The notes: a model not told the origin generated them from the sequence alone. A DNA stretch of 64,000 bases from Citrobacter sp. On2M (GCF_018035235.1 NZ_WPCV01000003.1:284108-348107); one strand, 5' to 3'; shown: positions 1-11,758, counted from the first letter of the stretch. Made by a program: numbers and translations.

Positions 1-454
1 GCACTTTTTTAGCCGCATTCAGCAGTTGGTAATCAATCCCGTATTCAGCCCGCAGCCCCAGCTTCTGCGCCTGCGTTGCCTGTAATACCATGGCGATTTG
101 CCATAACGGCTGCGTGGACAGCAGGGAAGGGGAAATGCCCAGTTCGTCGGTGACCTTATGCAGATTATCTAACTGCTCCGGGCTGATGCGTTCTTCCAGT
201 GCGGCAAAGGTCGGAAGGTTGGCAAACGGTGCATCGTCGCCGGAAACATCAGCTTCGACAATCAACGCATCGGCATGCTTGAGCTTTTTGAGTAATTTGG
301 CAGGCAGAGGCGCCATATCGCGGCTGCCCATGTGAATGCTGCCAATCAGATGAAAATGGCGGTTGCCGGGCAAAGAGATGTCGATGGCAGGCCAGGTATA
401 GTGGTTGCCGCGCAGTGCAGACCAAAATGCTTTTACCCGGTATAACAAATCCAT
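1..454 (-). CDS. ybaP: TraB/GumN family protein YbaP (3' end outside window)
   Basis: Only the N-terminal 151 residues lie in the window; the gene runs off the left edge. The reverse-strand start at 454 reads MDLLYRVKAFWSALRGN, which matches the beginning of E. coli YbaP, and it is preceded by a good AGG-rich ribosome binding site. The segment LIGSIHMGSRDMAPLP with its histidine-containing GSIHMG is the first motif of the TraB/GumN (Tiki-like) fold, seen in proteins proposed to be metal-dependent peptidases; the E. coli function is not established. It stands upstream of copA in E. coli as here, so synteny supports the name. Nothing looks damaged in the visible part. Confidence 0.85.
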   Translation of the reverse strand, partial: MDLLYRVKAFWSALRGNHYTWPAIDISLPGNRHFHLIGSIHMGSRDMAPLPAKLLKKLKHADALIVEADVSGDDAPFANLPTFAALEERISPEQLDNLHKVTDELGISPSLLSTQPLWQIAMVLQATQAQKLGLRAEYGIDYQLLNAAKKV

Positions 455-514
455 ACGACCTCCCTAAGTGGACTTCCATGCTAGCGCGTGGTCCTGGAAG
501 GTGCAATGCGTGAA

Positions 515-550
515 TTGCCGGATGGCACAGTTGATAGCGCCATCCGGCAA
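515..550. repeat. REP element
   Basis: The inverted pair TTGCCGGATGGC and GCCATCCGGCAA is a typical enterobacterial REP palindrome. It lies in the gap between the 3' end of copA and the start of ybaP, where REP elements commonly stabilise or end transcripts. Confidence 0.8.
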
Positions 551-554
551 AGGG

Positions 555-3056
555 TTACTCTTTAGGTTTGAAGCGCAGCAGTCGGTTCGCGTTGCTCACC
601 ACGGTGATGGAAGAAAGCGCCATCGCCGCCCCGGCGACGACCGGGTTGAGCAGCGTGCCGGTGAACGGCCACAAGATCCCGGCGGCAACGGGGATACCGA
701 TGCTGTTATAGATAAACGCGCCAAGCAGGTTCTGCTTCATATTGCGCAGCGTTGCCCGGGAGATAGACAGCGCATCTGCAACGCCCATCAGGCTATGACG
801 CATCAGCGTAATTGCGGCTGTTTCAATCGCCACATCGCTGCCGCCACCCATGGCGATCCCTACATCGGCCTGAGCCAGCGCTGGCGCATCGTTGATACCG
901 TCACCGACCATGGCAACCTGACGCCCCTGGCTCTGCAGACGCTTAATCGCCTCGGCCTTACCGTCCGGCAGAACGCCCGCAATCACCTCATCAATACCAG
1001 CTTCTTTGGCAATGGCGTTGGCAGTCGTTGGGTTGTCGCCGGTGAGCATCACCAGACGATACCCAGCGCGGTGCAGGCGCTGGAGCGCTGCCACACTGTC
1101 GCTACGCAGTGGATCACGTACCGCTAACAGCGCCGCGGCTTTACCATCAATTGCCAACAGCACGGGGGTTGAACCCCGGGAAGCCTGAGCGGTGATTTCA
1201 TCTTCCATTTCTGTGGTATCGACCTGCTGCTCATTGAGCAGCGCCTGGTTGCCCAGCAGTAGCGTATGACCTTCCGTTTCGCCACTGACGCCTAAACCAC
1301 GCAGCGTACGGAAACCGTTGACCTGCGGCAGCGTGATATCACCCGCTTTGTCGAGAATCGCTCTGGCCAGCGGGTGGCTGGAACCCTGTTCAAGGGCCGC
1401 TGCCAGACGAATTGCCAGCGCTTCCTCGGTATTACCAAACGTTTTGATGGCGACAACCTGCGGTTTGCCTTCGGTCAGCGTCCCGGTCTTATCAAAGACG
1501 AGAGTATCGAGCGTGCTGGCGCGCTGCAGCGCATCGGCATCGCGTACCAGTACCCCAAACTCAGCGGCACGCCCCACGCCGGAAATAATCGACATCGGCG
1601 TTGCCAGACCCAGCGCACAAGGGCAGGCGATAATCAGAACGGTGGTGGCAATCACCAGCGTATAGACAATCTGCGGCGCTGGTCCAAAGAAATACCAGAT
1701 AGCCGCACTGACCAGCGCAATGGCGACCACGACCGGAACGAACACCGAGGAGATACGGTCGGCCAGTTTGCCAATTTCCGGTTTACTGCTTTGCGCCTGA
1801 CGCACCATACGAATAATGCGCGACAGCGTGGTGTGGCTGCCAACGGCGCTGGCGCGGAATAGCACGCTGCCGTCCTGGACGACCGTACCGGCGTGGACGC
1901 TATCGCCTTCACCTTTTTGCTGCGGAATCGGCTCGCCGGTCAGCATCGCTTCATCCAGCCAGGCTTCACCTTGTGTAATTTCTCCATCGACCGGCACGCG
2001 GTCACCGGTAGTCAGACGCAGTAACATTCCGGCCTGAACGTCTGCCAGCGGTACGTTCTTTTCACCTTCGTCAGTAACGACGCGTGCGGTCGGCGGCGTC
2101 AAATCGAGCAGTTTTTCCAGCGCTTTGGACGAGCGTTGGCGAGCCCGCGCTTCCAGCATGTGTCCGAGGTTAATCAGACCAATAATCATGGCGCTGGCTT
2201 CATAATAGAGGTGTCGCGCTTCCATTGGGAACCATTGCGGCCAGAGGTTGACGCTCATGGAATAGAGCCATGCCACCCCTGTACCCAGCGCGACCAGGGT
2301 ATCCATAGTCGCGGTGCCGTTCATCAGGCTTTTCCACGCATTGCGATAAAAGTGACCGCCCGCGAAAACCATCACGGCAAGCGTTGCCAGGCCAATCGTC
2401 AGCCACAGGCTGCGGTTGTCATCGCTCACCATCATGTTGTCGCCGATCATACCCCATACCATGACAGGGATACCCAGCAGCAGCGCAACAACTGCCTGCC
2501 AGCGAAAACGCTTCATGGTTGCCACGGCGGTTTCTTGCTGACGTTCGCGGCGCTTGACGTCATCTTCAATCGCTTCTGCGCCGTAACCCGCTTTTTCAAC
2601 TGCCTGGACTAAATCTGCGGCGGAGGCACTGCCCATTACCAGCGCAGTGCGTTCCGCCAGGTTTACCCGTGCCTGAGTGACGCCCGGTACACTTTGCAAT
2701 GCATTTTGTACACGGGTCACACAACTGGCGCAGCTCATGCCGTTTAACAGCAACTGTTGGCTGTCATCATCAGCCGTAGCTGCCGGAAGCTCGGAAGGGA
2801 CCGCTGCCAGTGCTTCCGACGGGATTGATGACTCCGTCAGCGGTTTAGCCTTTGGGTGGCTTAACTCCGCGCCGTAACCGGCTTGTTTGATGGTTTCAAT
2901 CAGCGCTTCTGCGCTGGCGCTCCCGGTAACATGCGCCTCTGTCACGGTGACATCCGCTTGCTCAACGTCTGGACGTTGTTCCAGACTTTCTTTAACGCGT
3001 TTTACGCAGTGACCACAGGACAAACCGTCCAGGGTTAGATCGATTGTTTGAGACAT
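555..3056 (-). CDS. copA: Cu(I)-translocating P1B-type ATPase CopA
   Basis: This 833-residue inner-membrane ATPase exports Cu(I) from the cytoplasm to the periplasm. It has two N-terminal heavy-metal-associated domains with copper-binding C14-x-x-C17 and C109-x-x-C112, then eight predicted membrane segments. The CPC ion-path motif (IIACPCALG) is near residue 479 and the phosphorylation motif DKTGT near residue 522. TGDN and [10 protein letters not shown] sequences form the ATP-binding hinge. Length and sequence match E. coli CopA (834 aa) almost throughout. It is divergent from cueR and has a CueR-type promoter in the 110-bp gap. A slippery CCCAAAG heptamer after codon 67 predicts the short chaperone product CopA(Z) as well. 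Confidence 0.97.
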   Translation of the reverse strand: MSQTIDLTLDGLSCGHCVKRVKESLEQRPDVEQADVTVTEAHVTGSASAEALIETIKQAGYGAELSHPKAKPLTESSIPSEALAAVPSELPAATADDDSQQLLLNGMSCASCVTRVQNALQSVPGVTQARVNLAERTALVMGSASAADLVQAVEKAGYGAEAIEDDVKRRERQQETAVATMKRFRWQAVVALLLGIPVMVWGMIGDNMMVSDDNRSLWLTIGLATLAVMVFAGGHFYRNAWKSLMNGTATMDTLVALGTGVAWLYSMSVNLWPQWFPMEARHLYYEASAMIIGLINLGHMLEARARQRSSKALEKLLDLTPPTARVVTDEGEKNVPLADVQAGMLLRLTTGDRVPVDGEITQGEAWLDEAMLTGEPIPQQKGEGDSVHAGTVVQDGSVLFRASAVGSHTTLSRIIRMVRQAQSSKPEIGKLADRISSVFVPVVVAIALVSAAIWYFFGPAPQIVYTLVIATTVLIIACPCALGLATPMSIISGVGRAAEFGVLVRDADALQRASTLDTLVFDKTGTLTEGKPQVVAIKTFGNTEEALAIRLAAALEQGSSHPLARAILDKAGDITLPQVNGFRTLRGLGVSGETEGHTLLLGNQALLNEQQVDTTEMEDEITAQASRGSTPVLLAIDGKAAALLAVRDPLRSDSVAALQRLHRAGYRLVMLTGDNPTTANAIAKEAGIDEVIAGVLPDGKAEAIKRLQSQGRQVAMVGDGINDAPALAQADVGIAMGGGSDVAIETAAITLMRHSLMGVADALSISRATLRNMKQNLLGAFIYNSIGIPVAAGILWPFTGTLLNPVVAGAAMALSSITVVSNANRLLRFKPKE
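2845..3056 (-). CDS. copA: CopA(Z) copper chaperone, -1 frameshift product of copA
   Basis: The copA reading frame contains C CCA AAG (2856-2850) in the canonical X-XXY-YYZ phase at codons 68-69. A -1 slip after AAG reads GGC (Gly) and then TAA. The result is a 70-residue protein made of the first heavy-metal-associated domain plus one glycine. In E. coli the same heptamer and a downstream pseudoknot are known to produce a 70-residue CopA(Z) copper chaperone. The predicted product here has the same length and ending. That the site works in this strain is inferred from conservation, and I did not fold the downstream RNA. Confidence 0.7.
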
Positions 3057-3124
3057 AACAAATTTCCTCTATGAGTGGTCGGTTACTTATTGACCTTGGC
3101 AATCGTTTTGACTAACTGTTATAA

Positions 3125-3155
3125 AGGTTAAACCTTCCATCTGGGGGAAGGTCAA
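3125..3155 (-). promoter_or_regulatory. CueR-controlled copA promoter
   Basis: The reverse strand reads TTGACC (3155-3150), a 19-bp spacer, then TAACCT (3130-3125). The long spacer contains the dyad ACCTTCC (3132-3138) / GGAAGGT (3146-3152) seen on the top strand. A 19-bp spacer with a CCTTCC-GGAAGG dyad is the signature of MerR-family metal promoters and matches the known E. coli copA promoter. CueR bound to Cu(I) twists this spacer to activate transcription. Confidence 0.9.
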
Positions 3156-3165
3156 GGGAGAAAAG

Positions 3166-3576
3166 ATGAATATATCCGATGTTGCTAAAAAAACCGGTTT
3201 AACCAGCAAAGCCATACGCTTTTATGAAGAAAAAGGCTTAGTGACGCCGCCGCTACGTAGCGAAAATGGCTATCGTACATACAACCAACAGCATCTGAAT
3301 GAACTTACGCTGCTGCGCCAGGCACGCCAGGTGGGTTTTAATCTCGAAGAGTGTGGCGAACTGGTGAACCTGTTTAACGATCCGGCGCGTCATAGTGCAG
3401 ATGTGAAAAAGCGTACCTTAGAAAAGGTAGCGGACATTGAGCGGCATATCAGCGAGTTGCAGGCCATGCGCTTGCATTTGCTGGCGCTGGCGGAGAGTTG
3501 CCCAGGCGATGACAGTGCCGAATGCCCGATTATTGATAACCTCTCCGGCTGCTGCCACCATAAAGCGAAGGCTTAA
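3166..3576 (+). CDS. cueR: Copper-responsive MerR-family activator CueR
   Basis: This is a 136-residue transcription factor. The N-terminal winged helix-turn-helix ([23 protein letters not shown]) and a dimerisation coiled coil (about residues 76-108) lead to a metal-binding loop with C112 and C120. These are the two cysteines that bind Cu(I) in E. coli CueR. The family member lacks the third cysteine of zinc or mercury sensors, which fits a monovalent-metal sensor. It sits divergent to copA, and its start lies just beside the copA operator dyad. Its 3' end overlaps the converging downstream gene by 4 bp. Confidence 0.97.
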   Translation: MNISDVAKKTGLTSKAIRFYEEKGLVTPPLRSENGYRTYNQQHLNELTLLRQARQVGFNLEECGELVNLFNDPARHSADVKKRTLEKVADIERHISELQAMRLHLLALAESCPGDDSAECPIIDNLSGCCHHKAKA

Positions 3577-4289
3577 CGGCGAGGGGGATTAAGCATAAAC
3601 ACCACCGTGCCGCGGTACCATGGGGATTTCTCAAGTTGTGCTTCAGCCAGCGGATCCCGGCTACCGTTTTGCACCAGCCCCAGCTTAAACGGAATGCGCA
3701 GATGGCTGAGTGCGGGCAGATACGCCTGATAATTCGTTACCGTATGACGGCCCTGATAGCTCTGGACCACCAGTTCATCGACCGCCAGCGCGTTCAGCGT
3801 GGCGACGTCGCCCGTTTTTGCCCAATCCAGAAGTCCAGTCACGCCAAGTGCAAACTCGGCTGGTAACTGTTGACGTAATTGCTGCAAAAAGCGGGCGTAA
3901 TCGGCAAGCTGATGAGTCGCCGCGTCAAAATCAACCTGTAGGCCGACCACGTGATTCCCGGCCGTCTGCCAGCGTTGCATCAACCGTATGATACGCGCCG
4001 GGATCGCCTCCGGTACGTCGAGCGTGGTAAAGCGCACGGTCAGCCAGATCGAGGGAAAAGACAGGCGGCTGACCGGCAGCCCGAGACGCTGGAAAACCAC
4101 GTTACCCGAACGAATCAGCACCTCACCCTGATGCAGATAGACCGTTTGCGCGTCTTTCAGCTCATCACTGGCCTTCACGCCGGACCACAGCCAGAAGGCC
4201 GGATGCTCACGGGCGGCGACGATATCCGCCGCCTGCGGCTGGCCTGTCAGCAGCGCGGTTACCAGTAGTATTTGAGTTTTTGCGCCCAC
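3573..4289 (-). CDS. Exported DUF3142-like protein, function unknown
   Basis: This is a 238-residue protein with an N-terminal signal peptide (likely cleavage after GQPQA). The body has alternating beta strands and helices with phrases such as [10 protein letters not shown] and [13 protein letters not shown], reminiscent of the (beta/alpha)8-like DUF3142 family. I recognise the family by general resemblance only. It begins inside the 3' end of the upstream 714-residue gene (31-bp overlap), so the two are probably translated together and may act together in the envelope. E. coli has no equivalent between cueR and ybbJ, as far as I remember. Confidence 0.6.
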   Translation of the reverse strand: MGAKTQILLVTALLTGQPQAADIVAAREHPAFWLWSGVKASDELKDAQTVYLHQGEVLIRSGNVVFQRLGLPVSRLSFPSIWLTVRFTTLDVPEAIPARIIRLMQRWQTAGNHVVGLQVDFDAATHQLADYARFLQQLRQQLPAEFALGVTGLLDWAKTGDVATLNALAVDELVVQSYQGRHTVTNYQAYLPALSHLRIPFKLGLVQNGSRDPLAEAQLEKSPWYRGTVVFMLNPPRR

Positions 4290-6403
4290 GGACTTCCCGG
4301 ATACTGCGTTTTCAGTTGGGTGAACCAGCCTTTACGCTGCAGTTTATCCACTTCCTCACCGCCGCATTCGTTAGAGCCTGACGGCGCATAGCACATGATG
4401 GCGCGATACAGCGCGAAGCTCTTGTCTTCAACCTCTGCTTTCGGTGAAGTGATTACCTGCTGATAGTAGCTTTGCCTGTCGAACTGGCCGAACGGTTCTT
4501 TGCGCGATATTGCTGATTCAAGTACGTCGTTGCCGGCACTGTTTTTCCACAAATCAACGTGGGTTTGCGTGGTGCGGAAGAATTCGCCTAAGCAGTTCAG
4601 CGCGTGGGCATCATCCGCTTTTTTGCTCAATACCGTTACCGTTTCATTGAGGCTGCGACAGGTATAACCGGCTTGAGCGGCATCGCCATTCCAGTCGAAA
4701 ATACTCAGATTAACGTCATCAAACGCGTCGCCAATAACCGGTGGAGTAATGGCGCTGGCCAGTTTTCTGTCATTCAACCAGTCGCCAAAGCGGTTTTCAG
4801 TAAGATCGCGTACCAGCAGCGTATGCAGGGCGATGGTACGCTCTTCATTGTTGGGTCCATGGACGGCCTGCTGGCGCAGCAGTTCCGGCGAGGCCTGTGT
4901 TTTCAGTATCTGCGAGCGAAAACGCAGGTTGGTCACTGCGCTTTCTGGGGCAAAAACCGCCGCCACATCGCCGCTATAAACCAGCGTGGCGGCGAGCTTA
5001 GCCTGTACATACTGCTGCTGTTCGTTGTCCTGGCTGAGTTTTAGCAACTGCAGCCAGAAATCACGCGCCGCGGGCCAGTTCTTCTGGCCCATCAGCGCTT
5101 CGCCATACAGCACTTGTTCGCTGAAGGCGAGGGTATCGTGAGCGGCAAGTTTCTGCGCTGGCGTAACTGCCTGAATAATCGCCGCGTAGTTCTCCGTCGC
5201 CAGCCACAGATTCAGTTGCAGATCGCGCCATAGCGGCAATTTTTGGCTCTGTTCAAACACCGGTTTGCTGGCATCGAGCTGCGCCTGGGTCAGTGTGGGT
5301 TTACTGTTGTTATCCAGACGCAGCGCGCGCAGCAGTTCGATATAGCTGACATGCGGCGCATCGGGGAAGGCTTCTACCACGGACTGTTCGTAGAACGCCA
5401 TACCGTAGACATTATCGTATTCGATGACAATGTCACGCAGTTGCCGTGCGTCAGCCGACTGCTGGAGCGTTTGCTCATACAACCCGGCCAGCTGTGGCCA
5501 CGCCTGTAAATACCAGTTGATGCGACGCAGCATACCGCGCGCGGATTCGGCATACAGGCCTTGCGGGAAGCGTTGCAAATAGACTTGTGCCTGCGTCTGA
5601 GCCTGAGTCGCATCCTCGCGGTTAATTTTTGCAATATCAAAATCGCCGTACTCGCCCACGCTGTTCTGGCTGCTCTTGTTCAAGGCCGCACGCATCAACA
5701 TGTATTGCGCGGTCTCTACCAGCCACGGGCGCTCACTTTTGGCAAGCTGAGTGAAATCGCGTTCGGCGCTGGCATAATCACCGGCATAGAAACTGGCAGC
5801 TGCGGCCAGATAATTTTTATAGGACTGAGCCGGTGAATCAGCCGGGAGGGTGGCAAGTGAAGACTCAATTTGTTCGCGGGTTGCCCCGGATAGCAGCCCC
5901 GTACGCGCCTGGGCTAAGGCCTGACGCTGTTCCGCCGCTAACGTCGGGTCGGCCAGCAGTGCGGCAAAAAATGCGCTGACGCTCTCGGTGTTATTTGAAA
6001 CATGACGGTTCTCAAGCTCAGCGTCGTTGACGTTTATTTCGTCTGCGCTAATGTTCAGTTCGGCCATCTGTCGGGAGAGTGGGCTGTCTGCGGCGGATGC
6101 CGGCGCAGCGGCTGGCTGCGGGGCTGCCTCATCCCATTGCGGGTGATAGGCAAAATAGAAATCTCGGGAGCGGGTGATATCCGCTGGCATTGATTGCACC
6201 GGCAGAGCAAATGATTTTTCCTGGCTCAGCAGCCGCAGCAGGTTGTCGCGGCTGTCGTTTTCAGGGTTAAAGGTTGGCGTGCCTTTCAGCAGGCAGCTGT
6301 CGTCGCTCCATTTGCAGTCTTCCATATCGAAAGAGGCGAATGCCTGCGGGACGGCGGTCAGTAATGTGCAAAGGGCAAAGGCAAGGGGTGTCTTCCTGAC
6401 CAT
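4259..6403 (-). CDS. Large exported helical-repeat protein, function unknown
   Basis: This is a 714-residue protein. The signal peptide MVRKTPLAFALCTLLTAVPQ ends near AFA. Cysteines C30 and C37 lie just after cleavage. Most of the chain is alpha-helical with TPR-like spacing (for example NYLAAAASFYAGDYASAERDF and AQTQAQVYLQRFPQGLYAESARGML), suggesting a solenoid binding surface in the periplasm. Near the C terminus are more cysteines (AIMCYAPSGSNECGG), consistent with disulfides. It is the first gene of a two-gene unit with the DUF3142-like protein. I know no function for it; an envelope scaffold or glycan-related role is a guess. Confidence 0.6.
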   Translation of the reverse strand: MVRKTPLAFALCTLLTAVPQAFASFDMEDCKWSDDSCLLKGTPTFNPENDSRDNLLRLLSQEKSFALPVQSMPADITRSRDFYFAYHPQWDEAAPQPAAAPASAADSPLSRQMAELNISADEINVNDAELENRHVSNNTESVSAFFAALLADPTLAAEQRQALAQARTGLLSGATREQIESSLATLPADSPAQSYKNYLAAAASFYAGDYASAERDFTQLAKSERPWLVETAQYMLMRAALNKSSQNSVGEYGDFDIAKINREDATQAQTQAQVYLQRFPQGLYAESARGMLRRINWYLQAWPQLAGLYEQTLQQSADARQLRDIVIEYDNVYGMAFYEQSVVEAFPDAPHVSYIELLRALRLDNNSKPTLTQAQLDASKPVFEQSQKLPLWRDLQLNLWLATENYAAIIQAVTPAQKLAAHDTLAFSEQVLYGEALMGQKNWPAARDFWLQLLKLSQDNEQQQYVQAKLAATLVYSGDVAAVFAPESAVTNLRFRSQILKTQASPELLRQQAVHGPNNEERTIALHTLLVRDLTENRFGDWLNDRKLASAITPPVIGDAFDDVNLSIFDWNGDAAQAGYTCRSLNETVTVLSKKADDAHALNCLGEFFRTTQTHVDLWKNSAGNDVLESAISRKEPFGQFDRQSYYQQVITSPKAEVEDKSFALYRAIMCYAPSGSNECGGEEVDKLQRKGWFTQLKTQYPGSPWAQKLKYYW

Positions 6404-6422
6404 AGTCTTATTTCCTGTCTTT

Positions 6423-6881
6423 TTAGTGTGATACCGCTTTAATAATCAGGGTTATCCCTTCAACGGCAATAACTTCAACCTGCGTTCCGGCGCTCAAATC
6501 GTCGCGGGCGCTGACGGGCCATGAGCTATCGCCGACGCGCATATGTCCACGGCCATTGACCAGGCCAGTTTCCAGAATAAATCGACGACCAACCAACTGC
6601 TGCCCGCGCTGGTTCAGATGGCTGTCGGCGGGTTTCTGCTCCTGAACACGCCTTGCCAGCCACTTCCACCAGAGCCAGGCTGCCAGCAGGGTGAGGACGG
6701 CGAACATCGCTCCTTGCCAGGCCCAGTCAAGCGGAACGAGCCACACCACCAGGCCGGTAATCACCGCCGCCACGCCGCTCCACAGCAGATAGCCGTTACC
6801 GCCCAGCATCTCGGCAGCGAGTAGCAAACCGCCGAGGCTGAGCCAAAAGATGTGCGGGTGTACCAGAATCATCGCTATCAT
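6423..6881 (-). CDS. ybbJ: NfeD-like inner-membrane protein YbbJ
   Basis: This is a 152-residue membrane protein with three or four N-terminal transmembrane segments ([58 protein letters not shown]) and a C-terminal beta-rich OB-fold (residues about 95-152). This is the NfeD arrangement. NfeD proteins are partners of SPFH-domain proteins. Its start codon overlaps the stop of qmcA by 4 bp (ATGA), so the pair is translationally coupled as in E. coli. Confidence 0.93.
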   Translation of the reverse strand: MIAMILVHPHIFWLSLGGLLLAAEMLGGNGYLLWSGVAAVITGLVVWLVPLDWAWQGAMFAVLTLLAAWLWWKWLARRVQEQKPADSHLNQRGQQLVGRRFILETGLVNGRGHMRVGDSSWPVSARDDLSAGTQVEVIAVEGITLIIKAVSH

Positions 6882-7795
6882 GATTTTTTCCGCTCGCTGG
6901 CGCTGTCCTTAACCAGTTCTGCGATCCCGGCAATGGAGCCCATCAGGCTGCTGGCATCCAGCGGCATCATTACCACTTTGCTGTTATTCGATGAACCGAT
7001 ATGCTGCAGCGCTTCGGTGTATTTCTGCGCCACGAAGTAGTTCACGGCCTGAATATCCCCGGCGGCAATGGCTTCAGAAACCATCTGCGTTGCGCGAGCC
7101 TCAGCTTCTGCCGAACGTTCACGCGCTTCAGCCTGTAAAAACGCAGACTGGCGTTCACCTTCCGCTTTAAGGATCTTCGACTGCTTCTCACCTTCGGCCT
7201 TGACGATTTCTGCCTGACGGATCCCTTCGGCTTCAAGAATGTAGGCGCGTTTGGTACGTTCGGCTTTCATCTGCGCGTTCATCGCGTCGATAAGTTCTGC
7301 CGGAGGACGCACGTCGCGGATCTCGATACGGGTGATTTTAATGCCCCAGGGATTCGTGGCTTCATCAACAATATGCAGCAGGCGCGTGTTGATGTTGTCG
7401 CGCTGGGAGAGCATTTCATCAAGCTCCATCGAGCCGAGAACGGTACGAATGTTGGTCATGGTCAGGTTGATGATCGCCAGTTCCAGATTACTGACTTCAT
7501 AGGCGGCTTTCGGCGCGTCGATCACCTGAATAAAGCACACGGCATCAATCGCGACGTTGGCGTTATCTTTGGAGATGACTTCCTGAGAAGGGATATCAAG
7601 CACCTGTTCCATCATGTTGATCTTACGACCAATGCGATCCATGAACGGCACGACAAGGTTTAAACCTGGTTGCAGGGTTTTGGTGTAACGGCCAAAACGC
7701 TCTACCGTCCACTGATATCCCTGCGGGACGATTTTGACGCCAGCGCCGACGATGACCAGTGCGACAAAGATGAGAATAGGAATAAAAATGAGCAT
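6878..7795 (-). CDS. qmcA: SPFH/stomatin-family membrane protein QmcA
   Basis: This is a 305-residue protein with one N-terminal transmembrane segment (residues 2-22), an SPFH/band-7 domain ([22 protein letters not shown] onwards to about 185) and a long charged coiled coil (about 185-255, repeated KAEGE/QAEA units). Such proteins assemble large ring cages in the inner membrane and, in E. coli, QmcA is a multicopy suppressor of protease defects. It is the first gene of the operon with ybbJ. Confidence 0.95.
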   Translation of the reverse strand: MLIFIPILIFVALVIVGAGVKIVPQGYQWTVERFGRYTKTLQPGLNLVVPFMDRIGRKINMMEQVLDIPSQEVISKDNANVAIDAVCFIQVIDAPKAAYEVSNLELAIINLTMTNIRTVLGSMELDEMLSQRDNINTRLLHIVDEATNPWGIKITRIEIRDVRPPAELIDAMNAQMKAERTKRAYILEAEGIRQAEIVKAEGEKQSKILKAEGERQSAFLQAEARERSAEAEARATQMVSEAIAAGDIQAVNYFVAQKYTEALQHIGSSNNSKVVMMPLDASSLMGSIAGIAELVKDSASERKKS

Positions 7796-7929
7796 TGATG
7801 AAACCTCCTGTTGTGCTGTCCTTTACTGCCTCATTAATCAAATTATACCCGATTAATCAAGGGGGGCTCCCTTATAATAAATTACAGGCATAGACTGTCT
7901 GCACGAAAGATGTAAAAAAGGGATGGGTA

Positions 7930-8607
7930 ATGGAAGAAAGCAGCATTCTGCTTCAGTTAAAAAATGTCGCATGGCAGGCAGGGGAGACGCAGGTTCTCAA
8001 TAACATCAATTTTGATCTCCGTGCCGGAGAATTTAAGCTGATTACCGGCCAGTCCGGCTGCGGGAAAAGTACGTTACTCAAGATTGTGGCGTCATTAATG
8101 AGTCCGACTGCCGGTGAAATCCTCTTTGAAGGCAAGGAGATAAGTACCCTCAAGCCGGAAGCGTATCGCCAGCAGGTCTCCTATTGTGCGCAAACGCCTG
8201 CCTTGTTTGGTGAGACCGTCTACGACAACCTCATTTTCCCCTGGCAAATCCGTAACAAACGTCCGGAGCCGGATGCGTTTCTGACCGTACTGGCCCGTTT
8301 TGATCTCCCCGAGACGATCCTCAAAAAAAACATAAATGAGCTGTCCGGTGGCGAAAAGCAGCGCATCTCGCTAATTCGTAATTTGCAGTTTCTGCCCAAA
8401 ATCCTGCTGCTTGATGAAATCACCAGCGCGCTGGATGAAGCTAATAAACGTAATGTGAACGAATTAGTTCACCATTATGTTCGCGATAAGAATATTGCGG
8501 TGCTGTGGGTGACGCACGACAAAGATGAAATTACGCATGCGGATAATGTCATAACCCTTCAACCGCACGCCGGAGAAATGCAGGAAGCACGCAATGAACG
8601 AGCATAA
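7930..8607 (+). CDS. fetA: FetAB transporter ATP-binding subunit FetA
   Basis: This is a 225-residue ABC ATPase. The Walker A GQSGCGKST spans residues 40-48, the signature LSGGE residues 138-142, and Walker B KILLLDE follows. Together with the overlapping fetB it matches E. coli FetAB (YbbL/YbbM), an exporter implicated in iron homeostasis and resistance to oxidative stress. It is transcribed away from qmcA-ybbJ. Confidence 0.93.
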   Translation: MEESSILLQLKNVAWQAGETQVLNNINFDLRAGEFKLITGQSGCGKSTLLKIVASLMSPTAGEILFEGKEISTLKPEAYRQQVSYCAQTPALFGETVYDNLIFPWQIRNKRPEPDAFLTVLARFDLPETILKKNINELSGGEKQRISLIRNLQFLPKILLLDEITSALDEANKRNVNELVHHYVRDKNIAVLWVTHDKDEITHADNVITLQPHAGEMQEARNERA

Positions 8608-9373
8608 TATTACCAATGAGTCCCTGGCATTAGCGATGATGCTGGTGGTGGTGGCGATCCTGATTAGCCACAAAGAAAAACTGGCGCTGGAAAAAGATAT
8701 TCTCTGGAGCGTTTGCCGGGCGGTGGTTCAGCTTATTATCGTCGGCTATGTGCTGAAATATATTTTTGGCGTTAACCACAGTATTCTGACTTTACTGATG
8801 GTGCTGTTTATCTGCTTTAACGCGGCTTATAACGCGCAAAAGCGCAGTAAATATATTGATAAAGCTTTCCTCTCGTCGTTCATCGCCATCACGGTGGGGG
8901 CGGGATTAACGCTGGCGGTGCTGGTTTTGTCTGGCTCTATCGAGTTCGCGCCGATGCAGGTCATCCCGATCTCAGGCATGATTGCAGGCAATGCGATGGT
9001 GGCGGTGGGGTTGTGTTACAACAATCTGGGTCAGCGGTTTAGCAGCCAACAGCAGCAGATTCAGGAAAAACTCAGCCTCGGCGCGACGCCGAAAGTGGCC
9101 TCCGCGCCGCTGATTCGCGACAGCATTCGCGCCTCGCTGATCCCAACGATCGACTCTGCGAAAACGGTAGGGCTGGTGAGTTTACCGGGGATGATGTCCG
9201 GGTTGATCTTCGCGGGTATTGATCCGGTAAAAGCGATTAAATATCAGATTATGGTGACGTTTATGCTGCTTTCGACCGCCAGCCTGTCAACCATTATCGC
9301 CTGCTACCTGACCTATCGGAAATTCTATAATTCGCGTCACCAATTAGTCGTAACGCATTTGAAGAAGACGTGA
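8594..9373 (+). CDS. fetB: FetAB transporter membrane subunit FetB
   Basis: This is a 259-residue integral membrane protein with about seven hydrophobic segments, of the UPF0014/FetB family. The start overlaps the end of fetA by 14 bp in another frame, so the two are coupled. Conserved stretches include VIPISGMIAGNAMVAVGL and LIPTIDSAKTVGLVSLPGMM. It forms the membrane channel of the iron exporter with FetA. Confidence 0.93.
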   Translation: MNEHNITNESLALAMMLVVVAILISHKEKLALEKDILWSVCRAVVQLIIVGYVLKYIFGVNHSILTLLMVLFICFNAAYNAQKRSKYIDKAFLSSFIAITVGAGLTLAVLVLSGSIEFAPMQVIPISGMIAGNAMVAVGLCYNNLGQRFSSQQQQIQEKLSLGATPKVASAPLIRDSIRASLIPTIDSAKTVGLVSLPGMMSGLIFAGIDPVKAIKYQIMVTFMLLSTASLSTIIACYLTYRKFYNSRHQLVVTHLKKT

Positions 9374-9378
9374 TGTGA

Positions 9379-9408
9379 TGGCCGGATGACGGCTAACGCC
9401 ATCCGGCA
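9379..9408. repeat. REP element
   Basis: GGCCGGATGACGG and GCCATCCGGC form the usual REP palindrome in the short gap between the converging ends of fetB and cnoX. Confidence 0.75.
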
Positions 9409-9419
9409 AATGCAGCAGA

Positions 9420-11103
<1,684 letters not shown>

Positions 11104-11131
11104 AACTTTACCTGTCAGGATCTCCGTTGAA

Positions 11132-11758
11132 TTACGAGTCGTGATTAACTAGAGGAGTGAGATGTTGCGCCATCCAGTCGGCAATAAACGGCTGGGCGTC
11201 ACGGTTAGGATGAATACCATCATCCTGCATCCACTGGGGTTTCAGATAAACCTCTTCCATAAAAAAGGGCAGCAGAGGGATATCAAACTCTTTGGCGAGC
11301 TTTGGATAAATCGCGCTAAAGGTTTCATTATAACGGCGACCGTAGTTTGCCGGCAGACGAATTTGCATTAATAGCGGTTCGGCATTTGCCGCTTTCACGT
11401 CCTGCAGGATTGTGCGCAGGGTTTGTTCGGTTTGCGCAGGCGCAAAGCCGCGCAGACCATCGTTGCCGCCAAGTTCGACCAGCACCCAGCGAGGCTGGTG
11501 CTGCTTGAGTAATGCGGGCAGACGGGCCAGACCCTGCTGCGAGGTGTCGCCGCTAATGCTGGCATTCACCACCGGCGTTTTAGTTTTCCATTTATCATTA
11601 AGTAGCGCAGGCCACGCGGCGCTGGCGGACATACGGTATCCGGCGCTCAGGCTGTCACCCAGAATTAATAACGTGTCCGCAGCGGCGGCGCGGAAAGTTA
11701 ACAGAACCAGGAACAGGAAAGGCCAATGCCAGCGGAAAACATTGTTGAAGTTCATCAT
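11132..11758 (-). CDS. tesA: Acyl-CoA thioesterase I / protease I TesA
   Basis: This is a 208-residue periplasmic SGNH hydrolase. The signal peptide ends in TFRAAA. The catalytic serine is in the GDSL block at residues 34-37, the oxyanion residues are in GGNDG, and the catalytic D and H are in DDGIHPN near the C terminus. It hydrolyses acyl-CoA and lysophospholipid esters (TesA/ApeA/PldC). The start at 11758 (MMNFNNVF) equals the E. coli start; a longer reading from 11788 is possible but unlikely. Its 5' end overlaps the divergent ybbA by 33 bp. Confidence 0.96.
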   Translation of the reverse strand: MMNFNNVFRWHWPFLFLVLLTFRAAAADTLLILGDSLSAGYRMSASAAWPALLNDKWKTKTPVVNASISGDTSQQGLARLPALLKQHQPRWVLVELGGNDGLRGFAPAQTEQTLRTILQDVKAANAEPLLMQIRLPANYGRRYNETFSAIYPKLAKEFDIPLLPFFMEEVYLKPQWMQDDGIHPNRDAQPFIADWMAQHLTPLVNHDS

